This document shows positions 46,011-54,802 of a DNA stretch of 64,000 nucleotides, piece by piece. The DNA comes from CAWBYL01 sp963793025. Its GTDB lineage: Bacteria; Actinomycetota; Acidimicrobiia; Acidimicrobiales; Acidimicrobilacustridaceae. The notes beneath the pieces were generated by a model. The model saw only the letters and a list, made by a program, of their open reading frames with translations. It did not search any database and was not told where the DNA came from. The stretch lies in the NCBI GenBank assembly GCA_963793025.1, contig CAWBYL010000006.1, positions 1,178,001-1,242,000 on the forward strand. Direction: 5' to 3'. The position numbers and the translations under genes were made by a program. Numbering within the stretch: the first letter of the stretch is position 1; every line of letters starts with the position of its first letter.

Positions 46011-48062
46011 TCAGCCGGCGTGCTCGCCCACGAGGGCCAGCAACTCGTCCCCGAAGCGGCCCACCTTGACCTCGCCGAGGCCGTGCACGTCGAGCAGCTC
46101 GTCGGGCGAGATCGGCCGGGAGCTGGCGATCTCGACGAGGGTGCGGTCGTTGCAGATCACGTAGGCGGGCATGCCCGCCGCCCGCGCCTTGTCCGACCTC
46201 CAGGAGCGCAGCGCCTCGAGCAGTCCCCGACCGGCGTCGTCGAGGTCGGCCGGGGCGAGCGCACCTTGGGCGCGGGGCAGATCGGGTCGGGTGCGCGAGC
46301 GACGCGCCGGGCGGGGCTTGGCGGCGGGAGCAGCCACGGCGACGCCCCTGCCCACCTCGATCGGATCCGACCCCGCCCGCAGCGCGGCGCAGGCGGCCAC
46401 CACCGTGTCGAGGTAGGGCGAGCGGTCGCGCCGCATCTCCCGGTTGCCGTAGCGCCGCTGTGCCGCCCAACTGCAGACCAACTCGCGTTCGGCGCGGGTG
46501 AGGGCGACGTAGAACAACCGGAGCTCCTCGGCCAGGGCGTCGCCGGTGCGGGCGTGGCCGATGGGCACCAGACCCTGCTCGAGCCCGGCCAGGTGGACGA
46601 TCGGCCACTCGAGGCCCTTGGCCGCGTGGAACGTGCTGATCTCCACCGCGTCGCCGCCCCGGTCGGGTTGATCGGCCCGGGTGGTGCTCGACAGCCAGCT
46701 CAAGAACCCGGGTACGCCGGGCGCCGGGTCGAGGGCGGCGAAGTCCCGGCCGAGCTGGATGAGGGCATCGACGTTGGCCCGCCGCTCGTCGGCCCGATCG
46801 CCGGTGGGGCCGGAGGTCTCCGCGGTGGCGGCCATGTCGGCGAGGGCGTCGGTGAACGAGCCCGGCGCGCGCCGTAGCTCGGCGAGGGCCGCCTTGACCT
46901 CGGGCTGGTCGAGCAGCGGGGCGCCGCCACGCACGCGGAACGGGATCTTGGCGGCGCCGAGGGCTTCCTCGATGGCCGCGATCTGGGCGTTGGTCCTCAC
47001 CAGGACCGCCTGGGTCGACCAGCTGGTGCCGGGGGAGTGGTGGTCCCGTACCGCCCGGGCCACGCCCTTGGCCTCGGCTCGGTCGTCCTCGTACTGGTGG
47101 ACGCTCGGGACGTCGCCGTCGGGACGGGTGGCCCGCAGCGCACCGTCGCGGTCGACGCCGCGCCCGCCGCCGGCGAGCACCGCGTTGGCCACCGCGAGGA
47201 CCTGGGGGGTGGACCGGTAGTTGTCGGTCAGGCGCACGACCTCAGCCGTCGGGAAACGGCGGGGGAAGCGGCGGAGGAGGTCGGCGTCGGCGCCGTTCCA
47301 CGCGTAGATGGCCTGGTTGGGATCGCCCACGACGCACAGGTCGAGGTGGTCGCCCCGCCACGCGTCGAGCAGGGCCTGCTGGAGCGGGTTCACGTCCTGG
47401 AACTCGTCGACGAACAGGTGCTGGAACCGCCACCGTTGGGTGGCGGCGAAGTCGGGGTCGCGCAGGAGGTCGCGTCGGCAGACGCGCAGAAGGTCGTCGA
47501 AGTCGACCAGGCGACGCTCGCGGCGGGCCTCCTCGTAGCGGGCGAACACGCGGGCGACCTCGGCCGGGGCGAGTGGAGGGCGTCGGCCGGCGGCGGTGGC
47601 CGCCTCGGCGTAGTCGTCGGGCTCGACCATGCGGGCCTTGGCCCATTCGATCTCGGCGACCACGTCGATGGCCGGGACGTCGCGCGCCGTGCTCGGCAGC
47701 AGCCGGGCCACGAAGCCGACCTTGCGATCGAGCAGGCTCGGTGGCTGGATGCCCCGGTCCGCCCAGCGGGCCCGGAGCTGGGCGTAGGCAATGGCGTGGA
47801 ACGTGCCGGCGGCCACTCGATCGCGCAGGCCCAGGGCCCGCAGGCGCTGGGTGAGCTCACCGGCGGCCTTGCGGGTGAAGGTGAGAGCCAGCACGTGGCG
47901 CGGATCCAGGTCGCCGGTGGCGGCCCGCCAGGCGACCCGACGGGTGAGAACCCGGGTCTTCCCGGACCCGGCGCCGGCCAGGATGCACAGCGGGGAGGCG
48001 ATGGCGGTGACGGCGGCGCGCTGCGCGTCGTTGAGACCTTCCAGGAGGGCATCGGCGTCCAC
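46011..48062 (-). CDS. uvrD2: ATP-dependent DNA helicase UvrD2 (SF1, with HRDC domain)
   Basis: A 683-residue superfamily 1A helicase. Motif I is LAGAGSGKTRVL, Ia ALTFTRKAAGEL, II FVDEFQDVNP, III VVGDPNQAIYAWNGA, IV TDNYRSTPQV, V VEISTFHAAKGLEW and VI YVALTRAERELV. The C-terminus (about 600-680: LLEALRSWRSDKARAAGMPAY ... LLDVHGLGEVKVGRFGDELL) is an HRDC domain, as in mycobacterial UvrD2. It unwinds DNA 3'-5' in repair. The start is the GTG at 48062, since upstream codons overlap the divergent PH gene; TACGGT lies 7 nt before it. It is cotranscribed with DUF2505. Confidence 0.94.
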   Translation of the reverse strand: MDADALLEGLNDAQRAAVTAIASPLCILAGAGSGKTRVLTRRVAWRAATGDLDPRHVLALTFTRKAAGELTQRLRALGLRDRVAAGTFHAIAYAQLRARWADRGIQPPSLLDRKVGFVARLLPSTARDVPAIDVVAEIEWAKARMVEPDDYAEAATAAGRRPPLAPAEVARVFARYEEARRERRLVDFDDLLRVCRRDLLRDPDFAATQRWRFQHLFVDEFQDVNPLQQALLDAWRGDHLDLCVVGDPNQAIYAWNGADADLLRRFPRRFPTAEVVRLTDNYRSTPQVLAVANAVLAGGGRGVDRDGALRATRPDGDVPSVHQYEDDRAEAKGVARAVRDHHSPGTSWSTQAVLVRTNAQIAAIEEALGAAKIPFRVRGGAPLLDQPEVKAALAELRRAPGSFTDALADMAATAETSGPTGDRADERRANVDALIQLGRDFAALDPAPGVPGFLSWLSSTTRADQPDRGGDAVEISTFHAAKGLEWPIVHLAGLEQGLVPIGHARTGDALAEELRLFYVALTRAERELVCSWAAQRRYGNREMRRDRSPYLDTVVAACAALRAGSDPIEVGRGVAVAAPAAKPRPARRSRTRPDLPRAQGALAPADLDDAGRGLLEALRSWRSDKARAAGMPAYVICNDRTLVEIASSRPISPDELLDVHGLGEVKVGRFGDELLALVGEHAG

Positions 48063-48069
48063 GGAGGAG

Positions 48070-48075
48070 ACCGTA
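48070..48075 (-). promoter_or_regulatory. -10 box (TACGGT), likely leaderless uvrD2
   Basis: Reverse strand TACGGT, CTCCTCC (7 nt), then the GTG at 48062. The gap is pyrimidine-rich, the opposite of a Shine-Dalgarno. Confidence 0.5.
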
Positions 48076-48116
48076 CTAACCCCTGGCGACAGTCCTCCCG
48101 GAGGTATCGTCTTCCC

Positions 48117-48788
48117 ATGCCGTATCCCGAGGACAGCCTCCACCCGAGCGAGGACCTCATCCTCGACCTGCACCCCCACTGGTGGTACTTCGCCAAGTCG
48201 GCTGCGGGGCTCGCAGTGGCCGTGCTCCTCGCCCTCGTCATCCTGGCCCAGGGCTGGGACTGGGCCAAGATCCCGGTGGCGCTGTTCCTGGTGTTCTGCG
48301 TCGGATGGTTCGTCGAGCGCTACGTCCGGTGGATCAGCACCCACTTCGTGCTCACCTCGGATCGAGTGATCTATCGCAGCGGCGTGGTCGCCAAGCGCGG
48401 CATCGAGATCCCCCTCGAGCGGATCAACACGATCTTCTTCAACCAGCGGATCTTCGAGCGGATGCTCGGACTGGGCGATCTCGAGATCGAGTCGGCCTCC
48501 AAGGACGGCGCGCAGCGATTCGACGACATCAAGAACCCGGGGGCGGTCCAGAACGAGATCTACCAGCAGATGGAATCGAACGAGGTGAAGCAGGCCGGGC
48601 GCATCTCGGGTGGCATCAACTCCGCCCAGGCCGCGGCCGCCGCCGCCCAGGCGGTCGTCTCGGCGTCGACGCCGGCGGAGCCGACGGTGCCCGAGCAGAT
48701 CACCCAGCTGGCTGCGCTGCGCGATCAGGGGCACATCTCCGAAGAGGAGTTCCAGGCCAAGAAGGCCCAGCTGCTCGACCGCATGTAG
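48117..48788 (+). CDS. Bacterial PH-domain membrane protein with SHOCT tail
   Basis: A 223-residue protein. Two N-terminal helices (about 23-40 and 47-64) precede a bPH2/DUF304 domain (STHFVLTSDRVIYRSGVVAKRGIEIPLERINTIFFNQRIFERMLGLGDLEIES) and an Ala-rich linker. The last 30 residues form a SHOCT motif (EQITQLAALRDQGHISEEEFQAKKAQLL). Such proteins are common and mostly uncharacterised, probably membrane-associated oligomers. The ATG at 48117 has GGAGG 12 nt upstream. It diverges from uvrD2 across 54 bp. Confidence 0.88.
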   Translation: MPYPEDSLHPSEDLILDLHPHWWYFAKSAAGLAVAVLLALVILAQGWDWAKIPVALFLVFCVGWFVERYVRWISTHFVLTSDRVIYRSGVVAKRGIEIPLERINTIFFNQRIFERMLGLGDLEIESASKDGAQRFDDIKNPGAVQNEIYQQMESNEVKQAGRISGGINSAQAAAAAAQAVVSASTPAEPTVPEQITQLAALRDQGHISEEEFQAKKAQLLDRM

Positions 48789-48837
48789 CCGGTCGGTCGC
48801 CGTCGTGGCCGGCGCGTGACGGTGAGAGACTCCGGCC

Positions 48838-49818
48838 ATGCGGTACGTGATCTTCGGGGCCGGTGCCATCGGTGGGGTGATCGGCGGACGCCTCCACGCC
48901 GCCGGCCTGCCCGTCGCCCTGGTGGCTCGTGGCGCCCATCTCGAGGCCTTGCAGAGCAGCGGACTCAGGCTGGAGACGCCCACGGGCACCGAGCAGCTGT
49001 CGATCCCGGTCGTCGGCGACGTGGCCGAACTTGCTCCCACGAGCGAGGACGTGGTGGTGCTGGCCATGAAGAGCCAGGACACCGTCGCCGCCCTCGACCA
49101 GCTGAGGGCCGCCGCCTCCCCGGACGTCACCGTGGTCTGCGCCCAGAACGGGGTGACCAACGAGGCGGAGGTGCTCCGCCGCTTCCGGACGGTCTACGGC
49201 ATGTGCGTGCTGTTGCCCTCGCAGTTCACCCACCCCGGAGTCGTGCACCAGTTCTCGTCCCCCGCCGCAGGAGTGCTCGACCTCGGCCGCTTCCCGTCGG
49301 GTGAGGACGACCGCGCCCGGGCGATCGCCTCGGACCTCGAGCGGGCCTCGTTCCGCTCCGAGGTCCACCCGGCGATCATGGAGGTGAAGTACCGCAAGCT
49401 CCTGATGAACCTCGGCAACGCCCTCGACGCCCTGTGCGGCTGGGAGGCGAGAGGTACGACGTTGTACCAGCGGGCCATCGCCGAGGGGGCGGCGTGCCTG
49501 GACGCCGCCGGGATCGCAGTGCAGTCGGTCGAGGACGAGCAGTCCCGGCGGGCCGACGGTCTGCACATGCTGCCCGCCGGAGGAATCTCCCACGGTGGCT
49601 CCTCCACGTGGCAGAGCCTGGAGCGGGGCGCGGGCTCGATCGAGACCGACCACCTCAACGGGGAGATCGTCCTGCTCGGCCGACGGCACGGCGTGGCCAC
49701 GCCCGTCAACGAGGCCCTGCAGCAGATGGCCGCCGAGGCCGTCGGGTCCGGCCGCCGTGCCGGCTCGGTGCCGATCGAAGAGCTCGACCGACGCGTGTCC
49801 GAGCTCGGTGCGAGCTGA
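48838..49818 (+). CDS. Ketopantoate reductase (ApbA/PanE) family protein
   Basis: A 326-residue 6PGDH-like dehydrogenase. Rossmann motif GAGAIGGVIGGRL, VVVLAMKSQDT, CAQNGVTNEAEVL, catalytic Lys and Asn in VKYRKLLMNLGNALDAL, and Glu in IETDHLNGEIV. PanE uses NADPH to reduce 2-dehydropantoate in pantothenate synthesis. Paralogues with other 2-oxoacid substrates are frequent, and no other pan gene is near, so a panE label would be tentative. ATG at 48838 lies 49 bp after the PH gene. Confidence 0.88.
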   Translation: MRYVIFGAGAIGGVIGGRLHAAGLPVALVARGAHLEALQSSGLRLETPTGTEQLSIPVVGDVAELAPTSEDVVVLAMKSQDTVAALDQLRAAASPDVTVVCAQNGVTNEAEVLRRFRTVYGMCVLLPSQFTHPGVVHQFSSPAAGVLDLGRFPSGEDDRARAIASDLERASFRSEVHPAIMEVKYRKLLMNLGNALDALCGWEARGTTLYQRAIAEGAACLDAAGIAVQSVEDEQSRRADGLHMLPAGGISHGGSSTWQSLERGAGSIETDHLNGEIVLLGRRHGVATPVNEALQQMAAEAVGSGRRAGSVPIEELDRRVSELGAS

Positions 49819-49841
49819 TCTTCGTCGCGCCGGAGCCCGGC

Positions 49842-50900
49842 TCAGTCGAGACGCACCCGCGCCGGTCCGGCGGGGAGCACCCGCCACCCCACACCGGTGA
49901 CCGCGGCGGGATCCGGTATGGCCCCCGACTCGCACAAGGCCACCACACAGCCCCCGAATCCTGCTCCGGTCAGACGGGCACCGAGCACGCCGGACATGTC
50001 CATGAGTCGGCTCACTGTCTCGTCGAGGGCGGGGGTCGACACCTCGAAGTCGTCGCGCAGGCTTCGGTGGCTCTGGTGCATCAGCTCGCCGACCACGGTC
50101 AGTTCGCCCCGCCCGAGCGCGTCGGCCGCGAGGCGGACCCGCTGGCACTCGGTGGCCACGTGCCGGGCCCGGCGACGGAGCACCGGGTCCTCGATGGCGG
50201 CGATGGCGGCGGCCGACGCCGTGGGGAGCGGACCGACGATCCGGGTCGCCTGCTCGCAGGCTGACCGCCGCTCGGCATAGTCCGAGTCGGCGAGGCGCCG
50301 CGCCTGGCGCGAGTGCACCACCACGACGTCCACGCCGACAGGAACCGGCACCGGGCTCACCCGGTCGGTGGCGAGGTCGAGCAACAGGGCGTGGCCTTCC
50401 ACGCCGTTGGCGACCGTGAGTTGGTCGAGCAGCCCGCACGGCACCCCCACCGCCCGGTGCTCGGCCCGTTGCCCCAGGCGGGCCAGCTCGAGGGCGCTGC
50501 CCTCGAAGCCGAGGGCGAGGGCGAGGGCCAGCTCCAGTGCGGCCGACGAGGACAGGCCGGCGCCCAGCGGGAGCGTCGAGTCGATGCGCCCGGTGAAGCC
50601 GTAGGGAAGGCCCGTCCCTCCACCCGTCTGCATCGCCGTGATCACCCCCGTCACGAACCGACCCCACTCGGCGCCGTCGGGCGGCGGGTGGTCGGCCGAG
50701 GAGGCTGAGCGGTCGACTGCGCCCTCGGCGTCGGCCGACGTGAGCCGGATGCGGTCGCCCCCTCGTCGACCCGTCACCGTGGTCCCCCGGTCGATGGCCA
50801 TGGTCAGCGACACCCCGCCGGCGTGGTCGGTGTGGTCCCCGATCAGGACGACTCGACCGGGTGCGTGGGCCACGACCGTGGCGGAGGAAGGATCGGTCAC
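49842..50900 (-). CDS. galK: Galactokinase
   Basis: A 352-residue GHMP kinase. Motif 1 (substrate) is APGRVVLIGDHTDHAGGV, the ATP motif 2 is PLGAGLSSSAALELA, and motif 3 is GARLTGAGFGGCVVAL. It phosphorylates galactose at O1 in the Leloir pathway. The Asp in GDHTD replaces the usual Glu of GEHTD. The GTG at 50900 overlaps the galT stop (GTGA), so it is co-translated with the preceding transferase. No epimerase (galE) or mutarotase lies in the window. It converges with the ketopantoate-reductase-like gene. Confidence 0.93.
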   Translation of the reverse strand: MTDPSSATVVAHAPGRVVLIGDHTDHAGGVSLTMAIDRGTTVTGRRGGDRIRLTSADAEGAVDRSASSADHPPPDGAEWGRFVTGVITAMQTGGGTGLPYGFTGRIDSTLPLGAGLSSSAALELALALALGFEGSALELARLGQRAEHRAVGVPCGLLDQLTVANGVEGHALLLDLATDRVSPVPVPVGVDVVVVHSRQARRLADSDYAERRSACEQATRIVGPLPTASAAAIAAIEDPVLRRRARHVATECQRVRLAADALGRGELTVVGELMHQSHRSLRDDFEVSTPALDETVSRLMDMSGVLGARLTGAGFGGCVVALCESGAIPDPAAVTGVGWRVLPAGPARVRLD

Positions 50901-51796
50901 GGCCCGGCCCGGCGGAGCTGGTCGGCGGCCTCGTCGGGATCGACGGGGTTGAACCACAGGCCGCTGCCCAGCTCGCCGGCAGCCACGAACCGTGGGGTGC
51001 CGGGGGCTCGCAGCAGCGGGGCGACGTGCACGTGGACCCAGGCTTCCGGCCACGGCCGTCCGTCGAAGGGGCGCTGGTGGAACCACAGCATGAGCGGCAT
51101 GGGTGCGTCGAACAACCGGTCGAGACGGTTGGTGACGTCGACGAGGAGAACCCCCAGGCCGTCGCGGCCCTCTCCGTCCAGGGAGGGCAGGTCGGGAATC
51201 CGTTCGCCCGGTGCCAGCACCAGCTCATAGGGCCAACCGGCGGCTTCCGGCACCCACGCCCTCCAGCCTCCCGGGGCCTCGGCCACCAGCCGGTCACCGG
51301 GCGCGCCGGGCCCGAGACCCGTGTGCGAACGATCGGCTTCGAGCTCGGTCAGGGCCTCGGGCGGAACGGCTCCGAGGGCGTAGATCTGTCCGTGAGGATG
51401 AGCGATGGTCGCGCCCACCTCGGGACCGCGGTTCTCGAACACGAGGACGTAGGCGACGTCGTCCTGGGCGCCGAGCGTGGCGCTGCGCTCGGCCCACAGG
51501 TCGACCACCTGCCGGGCCTCGCTGGGGGACAACTCGCCGAAGCTGGCGTCGTGGCGGGGGGTGTAGAGGACGATCTCGGCCCGGCTGCGGGGTATCGGGG
51601 GCCACCGGTTGGGGAAGGCCCGCACCGAGTAGGTGTCCGGGGCCTCGATGCCGCCGGGGCAGAAGGGGCAGCCCGCCGGCGGCAGGTTGGGCCGGCTCTG
51701 GCGCGCCGGCACGATGCGCACCGGCCGACCCGAGAGCGGGTCGACCCGGACGGGTCTGGGGGTGGCGCGGTGCTCGTCCCGACCCTGGTCGTCCAC
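50897..51796 (-). CDS. galT: Galactose-1-phosphate uridylyltransferase
   Basis: A 299-residue HIT-superfamily transferase. The zinc-type pair is CPFC (Cys43, Cys46) and the active site IAHPHGQIYA carries the nucleophilic His of HPHGQ (133-137). The second-domain metal motif is WVHVHVAPLLR. It swaps UMP between UDP-glucose and galactose-1-phosphate. It is about 50 residues shorter than the Escherichia enzyme, as is usual for compact actinobacterial forms. GTG at 51796 with TAGGTT 6 nt upstream and no ribosome site. Confidence 0.92.
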   Translation of the reverse strand: MDDQGRDEHRATPRPVRVDPLSGRPVRIVPARQSRPNLPPAGCPFCPGGIEAPDTYSVRAFPNRWPPIPRSRAEIVLYTPRHDASFGELSPSEARQVVDLWAERSATLGAQDDVAYVLVFENRGPEVGATIAHPHGQIYALGAVPPEALTELEADRSHTGLGPGAPGDRLVAEAPGGWRAWVPEAAGWPYELVLAPGERIPDLPSLDGEGRDGLGVLLVDVTNRLDRLFDAPMPLMLWFHQRPFDGRPWPEAWVHVHVAPLLRAPGTPRFVAAGELGSGLWFNPVDPDEAADQLRRAGP

Positions 51797-51802
51797 GGAC
51801 CG

Positions 51803-51808
51803 AACCTA
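51803..51808 (-). promoter_or_regulatory. -10 box (TAGGTT), likely leaderless galT-galK operon
   Basis: Reverse strand TAGGTT, CGGTCC (6 nt), GTG at 51796. No Shine-Dalgarno. Confidence 0.5.
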
Positions 51809-51854
51809 CCGTCCGCCGCTTGACCGATCCGGAGGGCCCGTGAAGGATGCCGCC

Positions 51855-52730
51855 ATGCGTGCCCCCAGCAACGGGATCGAGCTCGAGTACGAGACGTTCG
51901 GCGAGTCGGAGGACCCGCCGCTCCTCCTCGTCGCCGGCCTGGGTGCGCAGATGGTCTGGTGGAACCCCGAGTTCTGCCAGAGCCTGGCCGACCGGGGCTT
52001 CTTCGTGATCCGGTTCGACAACCGCGACGTGGGTCTGTCGACGTGGGTCCACACCGACGACGATCCCGCGGAGGCCATCGTCGAGCTCCTCGGCGGCGCC
52101 GACGTCGACCCTCCGTACACGCTCCTCGACATGGCCGACGACACCTGGGGACTGTGTGACCACCTCGGCCTCGGCCGGGTCCACCTCCTCGGTCTGTCGC
52201 TGGGCGGGATGGTCGTCCAGCAGATGGCCATCGACCGGCCCGATCGGGTCGCGTCGCTCACGTCGGTGATGTCGACCACCGGGGACCCCGACGTCGGGCA
52301 ACCGGAGCCGTCCGCCCTCGACACCCTCATCTCGCCCGTGCCCGAGGACCGTGAGGGGTTCGTGGCCCACGCCCTCGAGTCGGGGAAGATCCTGGCCGGC
52401 CCCGAGCACATCGACGAGGACTGGATCGTCGAGCGCAACGGGCTCAGCTTCGACCGCGGGTACAACCCCCAGGCCAGCGCCGATCAGCTGCTGGCCATGC
52501 TGGCGTCGCCGTCTCGATCGGCCGGGTTGCGGGAGCTCGACGTCCCCTCCCTGGTGGTGCACGGGGAGCTCGATCCCCTCGTCACCCTGAGCGGCGGCGA
52601 ACGCACGGCCGAGTGCCTACGCGACTCGGAATTCCTTCCGCTGGAGGGAATGGGGCACGATCTCCCTCGCTACTACTGGGCGACCGTGATCCACCACGTG
52701 ACCGCGCTCGCCTCCCGCGCCCCCGTCTGA
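51855..52730 (+). CDS. Alpha/beta hydrolase
   Basis: A 291-residue alpha/beta-hydrolase: NGIELEYETFGESEDPPLLLVAGLGAQMVWW, FDNRDVGLSTW, nucleophile elbow LLGLSLGGMVV, and a late acid and His in HGELDPLV and EGMGHDLPR. It belongs to the group with MRAxxNGIELEYETFG openings, common in Actinobacteria; substrate unknown. The ATG at 51855 has AAGGA 7 nt upstream. A GTG at 51840 with GGAGG 4 nt before it is an equally plausible start, adding five residues. The CoA-transferase gene follows after 35 bp. Confidence 0.88.
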   Translation: MRAPSNGIELEYETFGESEDPPLLLVAGLGAQMVWWNPEFCQSLADRGFFVIRFDNRDVGLSTWVHTDDDPAEAIVELLGGADVDPPYTLLDMADDTWGLCDHLGLGRVHLLGLSLGGMVVQQMAIDRPDRVASLTSVMSTTGDPDVGQPEPSALDTLISPVPEDREGFVAHALESGKILAGPEHIDEDWIVERNGLSFDRGYNPQASADQLLAMLASPSRSAGLRELDVPSLVVHGELDPLVTLSGGERTAECLRDSEFLPLEGMGHDLPRYYWATVIHHVTALASRAPV

Positions 52731-52765
52731 CCGGTGGGGCGCCCGACGCCGCAGGGGGACGACTG

Positions 52766-53914
52766 ATGGGACCGCTCGACGGAGTGCGCATCGTGGAGAT
52801 CGCGGGGATCGGCCCGGGGCCCTTCGCGGCGATGATGCTGGCCGACATGGGCGCCGACATCGTGCGCGTCGACCGGGCCGCCTCGGTGGGAGGCGGTGAC
52901 CCCTCGGAGCCACCGAAGGACATCATGAACCGGGGCCGCCGCTCGATCGGCGTCGACCTCAAGAACCCCGACGGGGTGGCGACGGTCCTGACCCTCGTCG
53001 AACAGGCCGACGCCCTCATCGAGGGCTTCCGACCTGGCGTCACCGAACGCCTCGGCATCGGTCCCGACGCCTGCCTGGAGCGCAACCCGCGCCTGGTGTA
53101 CGGCCGCATGACCGGCTGGGGTCAGGACGGGCCCATGGCCACCATGGCCGGCCACGACATGAACTACATCTCCATCGCCGGGGCCCTCGGGGCCATCGGT
53201 CGCCCGGGAGAGCGACCCCAACCGCCGCTCAACCTGGTCGGCGACTTCGGCGGCGGCGGGATGCTGCTGGCCTTCGGCGTGGTCTGCGGCATCCTCGAAG
53301 CACGGACGTCCGGCGTCGGGCAGGTCGTCGACGCCGCCATGGTCGACGGCACCGCCTCCCTCACCGCCTTCATCCACGGGATGATGGCCATGGGCAGCTG
53401 GACCGACGAGCGGGGCCAGAACATGCTCGACACCGGCGCCCACTACTACGAGGTCTACGAGTGCGCCGACGGCAAGTTCCTGTCGGTGGGCGCCATCGAG
53501 GAGCAGTTCTACGCCGCTCTCCTCGACGGCACCGGCCTCAGCGACGATCCCGAGTTCGCCCGCCAGCACGATCGGTCCATGTGGCCGCACCTGAAGGAGC
53601 GGCTGGCTGCGGTCATCGCCACCAAGCGGCGTGACGAGTGGGCCGAGATCTTCGACGGCACCGATGCCTGCGTCGTCCCCGTGCTGTCCCTCGTGGAGGC
53701 GACCCGCCATCCGCACACCACCGCTCGGGGCACGTTCATCGAGCGTGACGGAGTCGTGCAGCCCGCTCCCTCCCCGCGGTTCTCCCGCACCGAGGCGACC
53801 ATCCAGCGTCCACCGAGCCATGCCGGCCAGCACACCGACGAGGTGCTCACCGAGTGGGGTGTGGCCGACGGCGCCGGCCTCGCGTCGCTACGGGCGTCGG
53901 GGGCCATCTCCTGA
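52766..53914 (+). CDS. CaiB/BaiF CoA transferase family, alpha-methylacyl-CoA racemase-like
   Basis: A 382-residue family III CoA-transferase fold protein. The catalytic pair of racemases is in place: His130 (TMAGHDMNY) and Asp160 (NLVGDFGGGG), as in mycobacterial MCR. The opening PLDGVRIVEIAGIGPGPFAAMMLADMGAD is typical of AMACR. It probably inverts the 2-methyl centre of branched acyl-CoA so beta-oxidation can go on, for example in sterol side chains. The ATG at 52766 has AGGGGGA 6 nt upstream. The PIG-L gene is 36 bp downstream but seems to have its own promoter. Confidence 0.92.
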   Translation: MGPLDGVRIVEIAGIGPGPFAAMMLADMGADIVRVDRAASVGGGDPSEPPKDIMNRGRRSIGVDLKNPDGVATVLTLVEQADALIEGFRPGVTERLGIGPDACLERNPRLVYGRMTGWGQDGPMATMAGHDMNYISIAGALGAIGRPGERPQPPLNLVGDFGGGGMLLAFGVVCGILEARTSGVGQVVDAAMVDGTASLTAFIHGMMAMGSWTDERGQNMLDTGAHYYEVYECADGKFLSVGAIEEQFYAALLDGTGLSDDPEFARQHDRSMWPHLKERLAAVIATKRRDEWAEIFDGTDACVVPVLSLVEATRHPHTTARGTFIERDGVVQPAPSPRFSRTEATIQRPPSHAGQHTDEVLTEWGVADGAGLASLRASGAIS

Positions 53915-53926
53915 TCGAACCGGCAG

Positions 53927-53938
53927 TACCGACCGGTA
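53927..53938. promoter_or_regulatory. Operator-like palindrome TACCGACCGGTA over PIG-L promoter
   Basis: A perfect GTACC-GACC-GGTAC palindrome (53926-53939). Its core TACCGACCGGTA differs by one base from the core over the desaturase promoter (23088-23099). It overlaps the TACCAT box. A shared repressor is inferred. Confidence 0.5.
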
Positions 53939-53942
53939 CCAT
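53937..53942 (+). promoter_or_regulatory. -10 box (TACCAT), likely leaderless PIG-L gene
   Basis: TACCAT, 8 nt, then the ATG at 53951, with no Shine-Dalgarno. It shares bases with the operator-like palindrome. Confidence 0.45.
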
Positions 53943-53950
53943 TCGTCCGG

Positions 53951-54778
53951 ATGTCGACCCTCGTGTGCTTCCACGCCCATCCCGACGACGAGGCCATCGC
54001 CACCGGCGGCACCATGGCCCTGGCGGCCGCCGCCGGCCACCGGGTGGTGATCGTGTGGGGCACACGCGGCGAGCAGGGCGAACCCGTCCCGGGCGTGCTC
54101 AACGACGGTGAAGCCCTCTGGCAGCGTCGCGTGGTCGAGTCCGAGGCGGCCGGTCGCATCCTGGGGGCCGATCGGGTCGAGTTCCTCGGCTACGAGGACT
54201 CGGGGATGATGGGCGAACCCACCAATGACAACCCGGCCTGCTTCTGGCAGGCCGACCTGGACGAGGCGGCCTCGCGCCTGGCCGCCATCCTCGCCGACGT
54301 CGACGCCGACGTCCTCACCATCTACGACGACCACGGCGGCTACGGGCATCCGGACCACATCCAGGTCCACCGGGTGGGCCGACGAGCGGCAGAGCTGGCA
54401 GGCGTCGGCGCGGTGTTCCAGTCGACGATGAACCGCGACGCGATGCGCCAGGGGATCACCGAGCAGCTCGATGCGCTCGGCACCGACGAGCTGGACGCCG
54501 AGATGGCGGAGCTGGCCGAGCGGGTGAAGTCGATGGACTCCGACGGCTTCGGGTCGCCCGAGACGCTCATCACCCATGCGGTCGACGTGACCTCGGTGCT
54601 CGACGTCAAGCGCAAGGCCATGGAAGCCCACGCCAGCCAGATCGCTCCCGATTCGTTCTTCCTGGCCATGCCGCTGGAGACCTTCGGCCGGGCCTTCGGT
54701 ACCGAGTGGTTCATCGCCCTCGAGGCTCGGCGCGATCCCGGAGCTCCGTTCGCGTCCTCACTCCTGCCCGACGGCTGA
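53951..54778 (+). CDS. PIG-L (LmbE-like) zinc deacetylase
   Basis: A 275-residue LmbE-fold enzyme. The zinc and base residues are in HAHPDDEAIATGG (HPDDE 10-14) and YGHPDHIQVHR (HPDH 133-136), after the strand DVLTIYDDHGG. These enzymes remove N-acetyl groups from sugar conjugates; the actinobacterial homologues MshB and Mca work on mycothiol or its S-conjugates. Which one applies cannot be decided here. No other mycothiol gene is near. The start is the ATG at 53951. Confidence 0.9.
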   Translation: MSTLVCFHAHPDDEAIATGGTMALAAAAGHRVVIVWGTRGEQGEPVPGVLNDGEALWQRRVVESEAAGRILGADRVEFLGYEDSGMMGEPTNDNPACFWQADLDEAASRLAAILADVDADVLTIYDDHGGYGHPDHIQVHRVGRRAAELAGVGAVFQSTMNRDAMRQGITEQLDALGTDELDAEMAELAERVKSMDSDGFGSPETLITHAVDVTSVLDVKRKAMEAHASQIAPDSFFLAMPLETFGRAFGTEWFIALEARRDPGAPFASSLLPDG

Positions 54779-54802
54779 CGCGCCGAGCGGGCACTGCATG
54801 GG

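Noticed and set aside
46011..49160. Longer uvrD2 reading starting at 49160
   Set aside because: It would pass antisense through the PH/SHOCT gene and part of the ketopantoate reductase-like gene; the helicase begins at GTG 48062.
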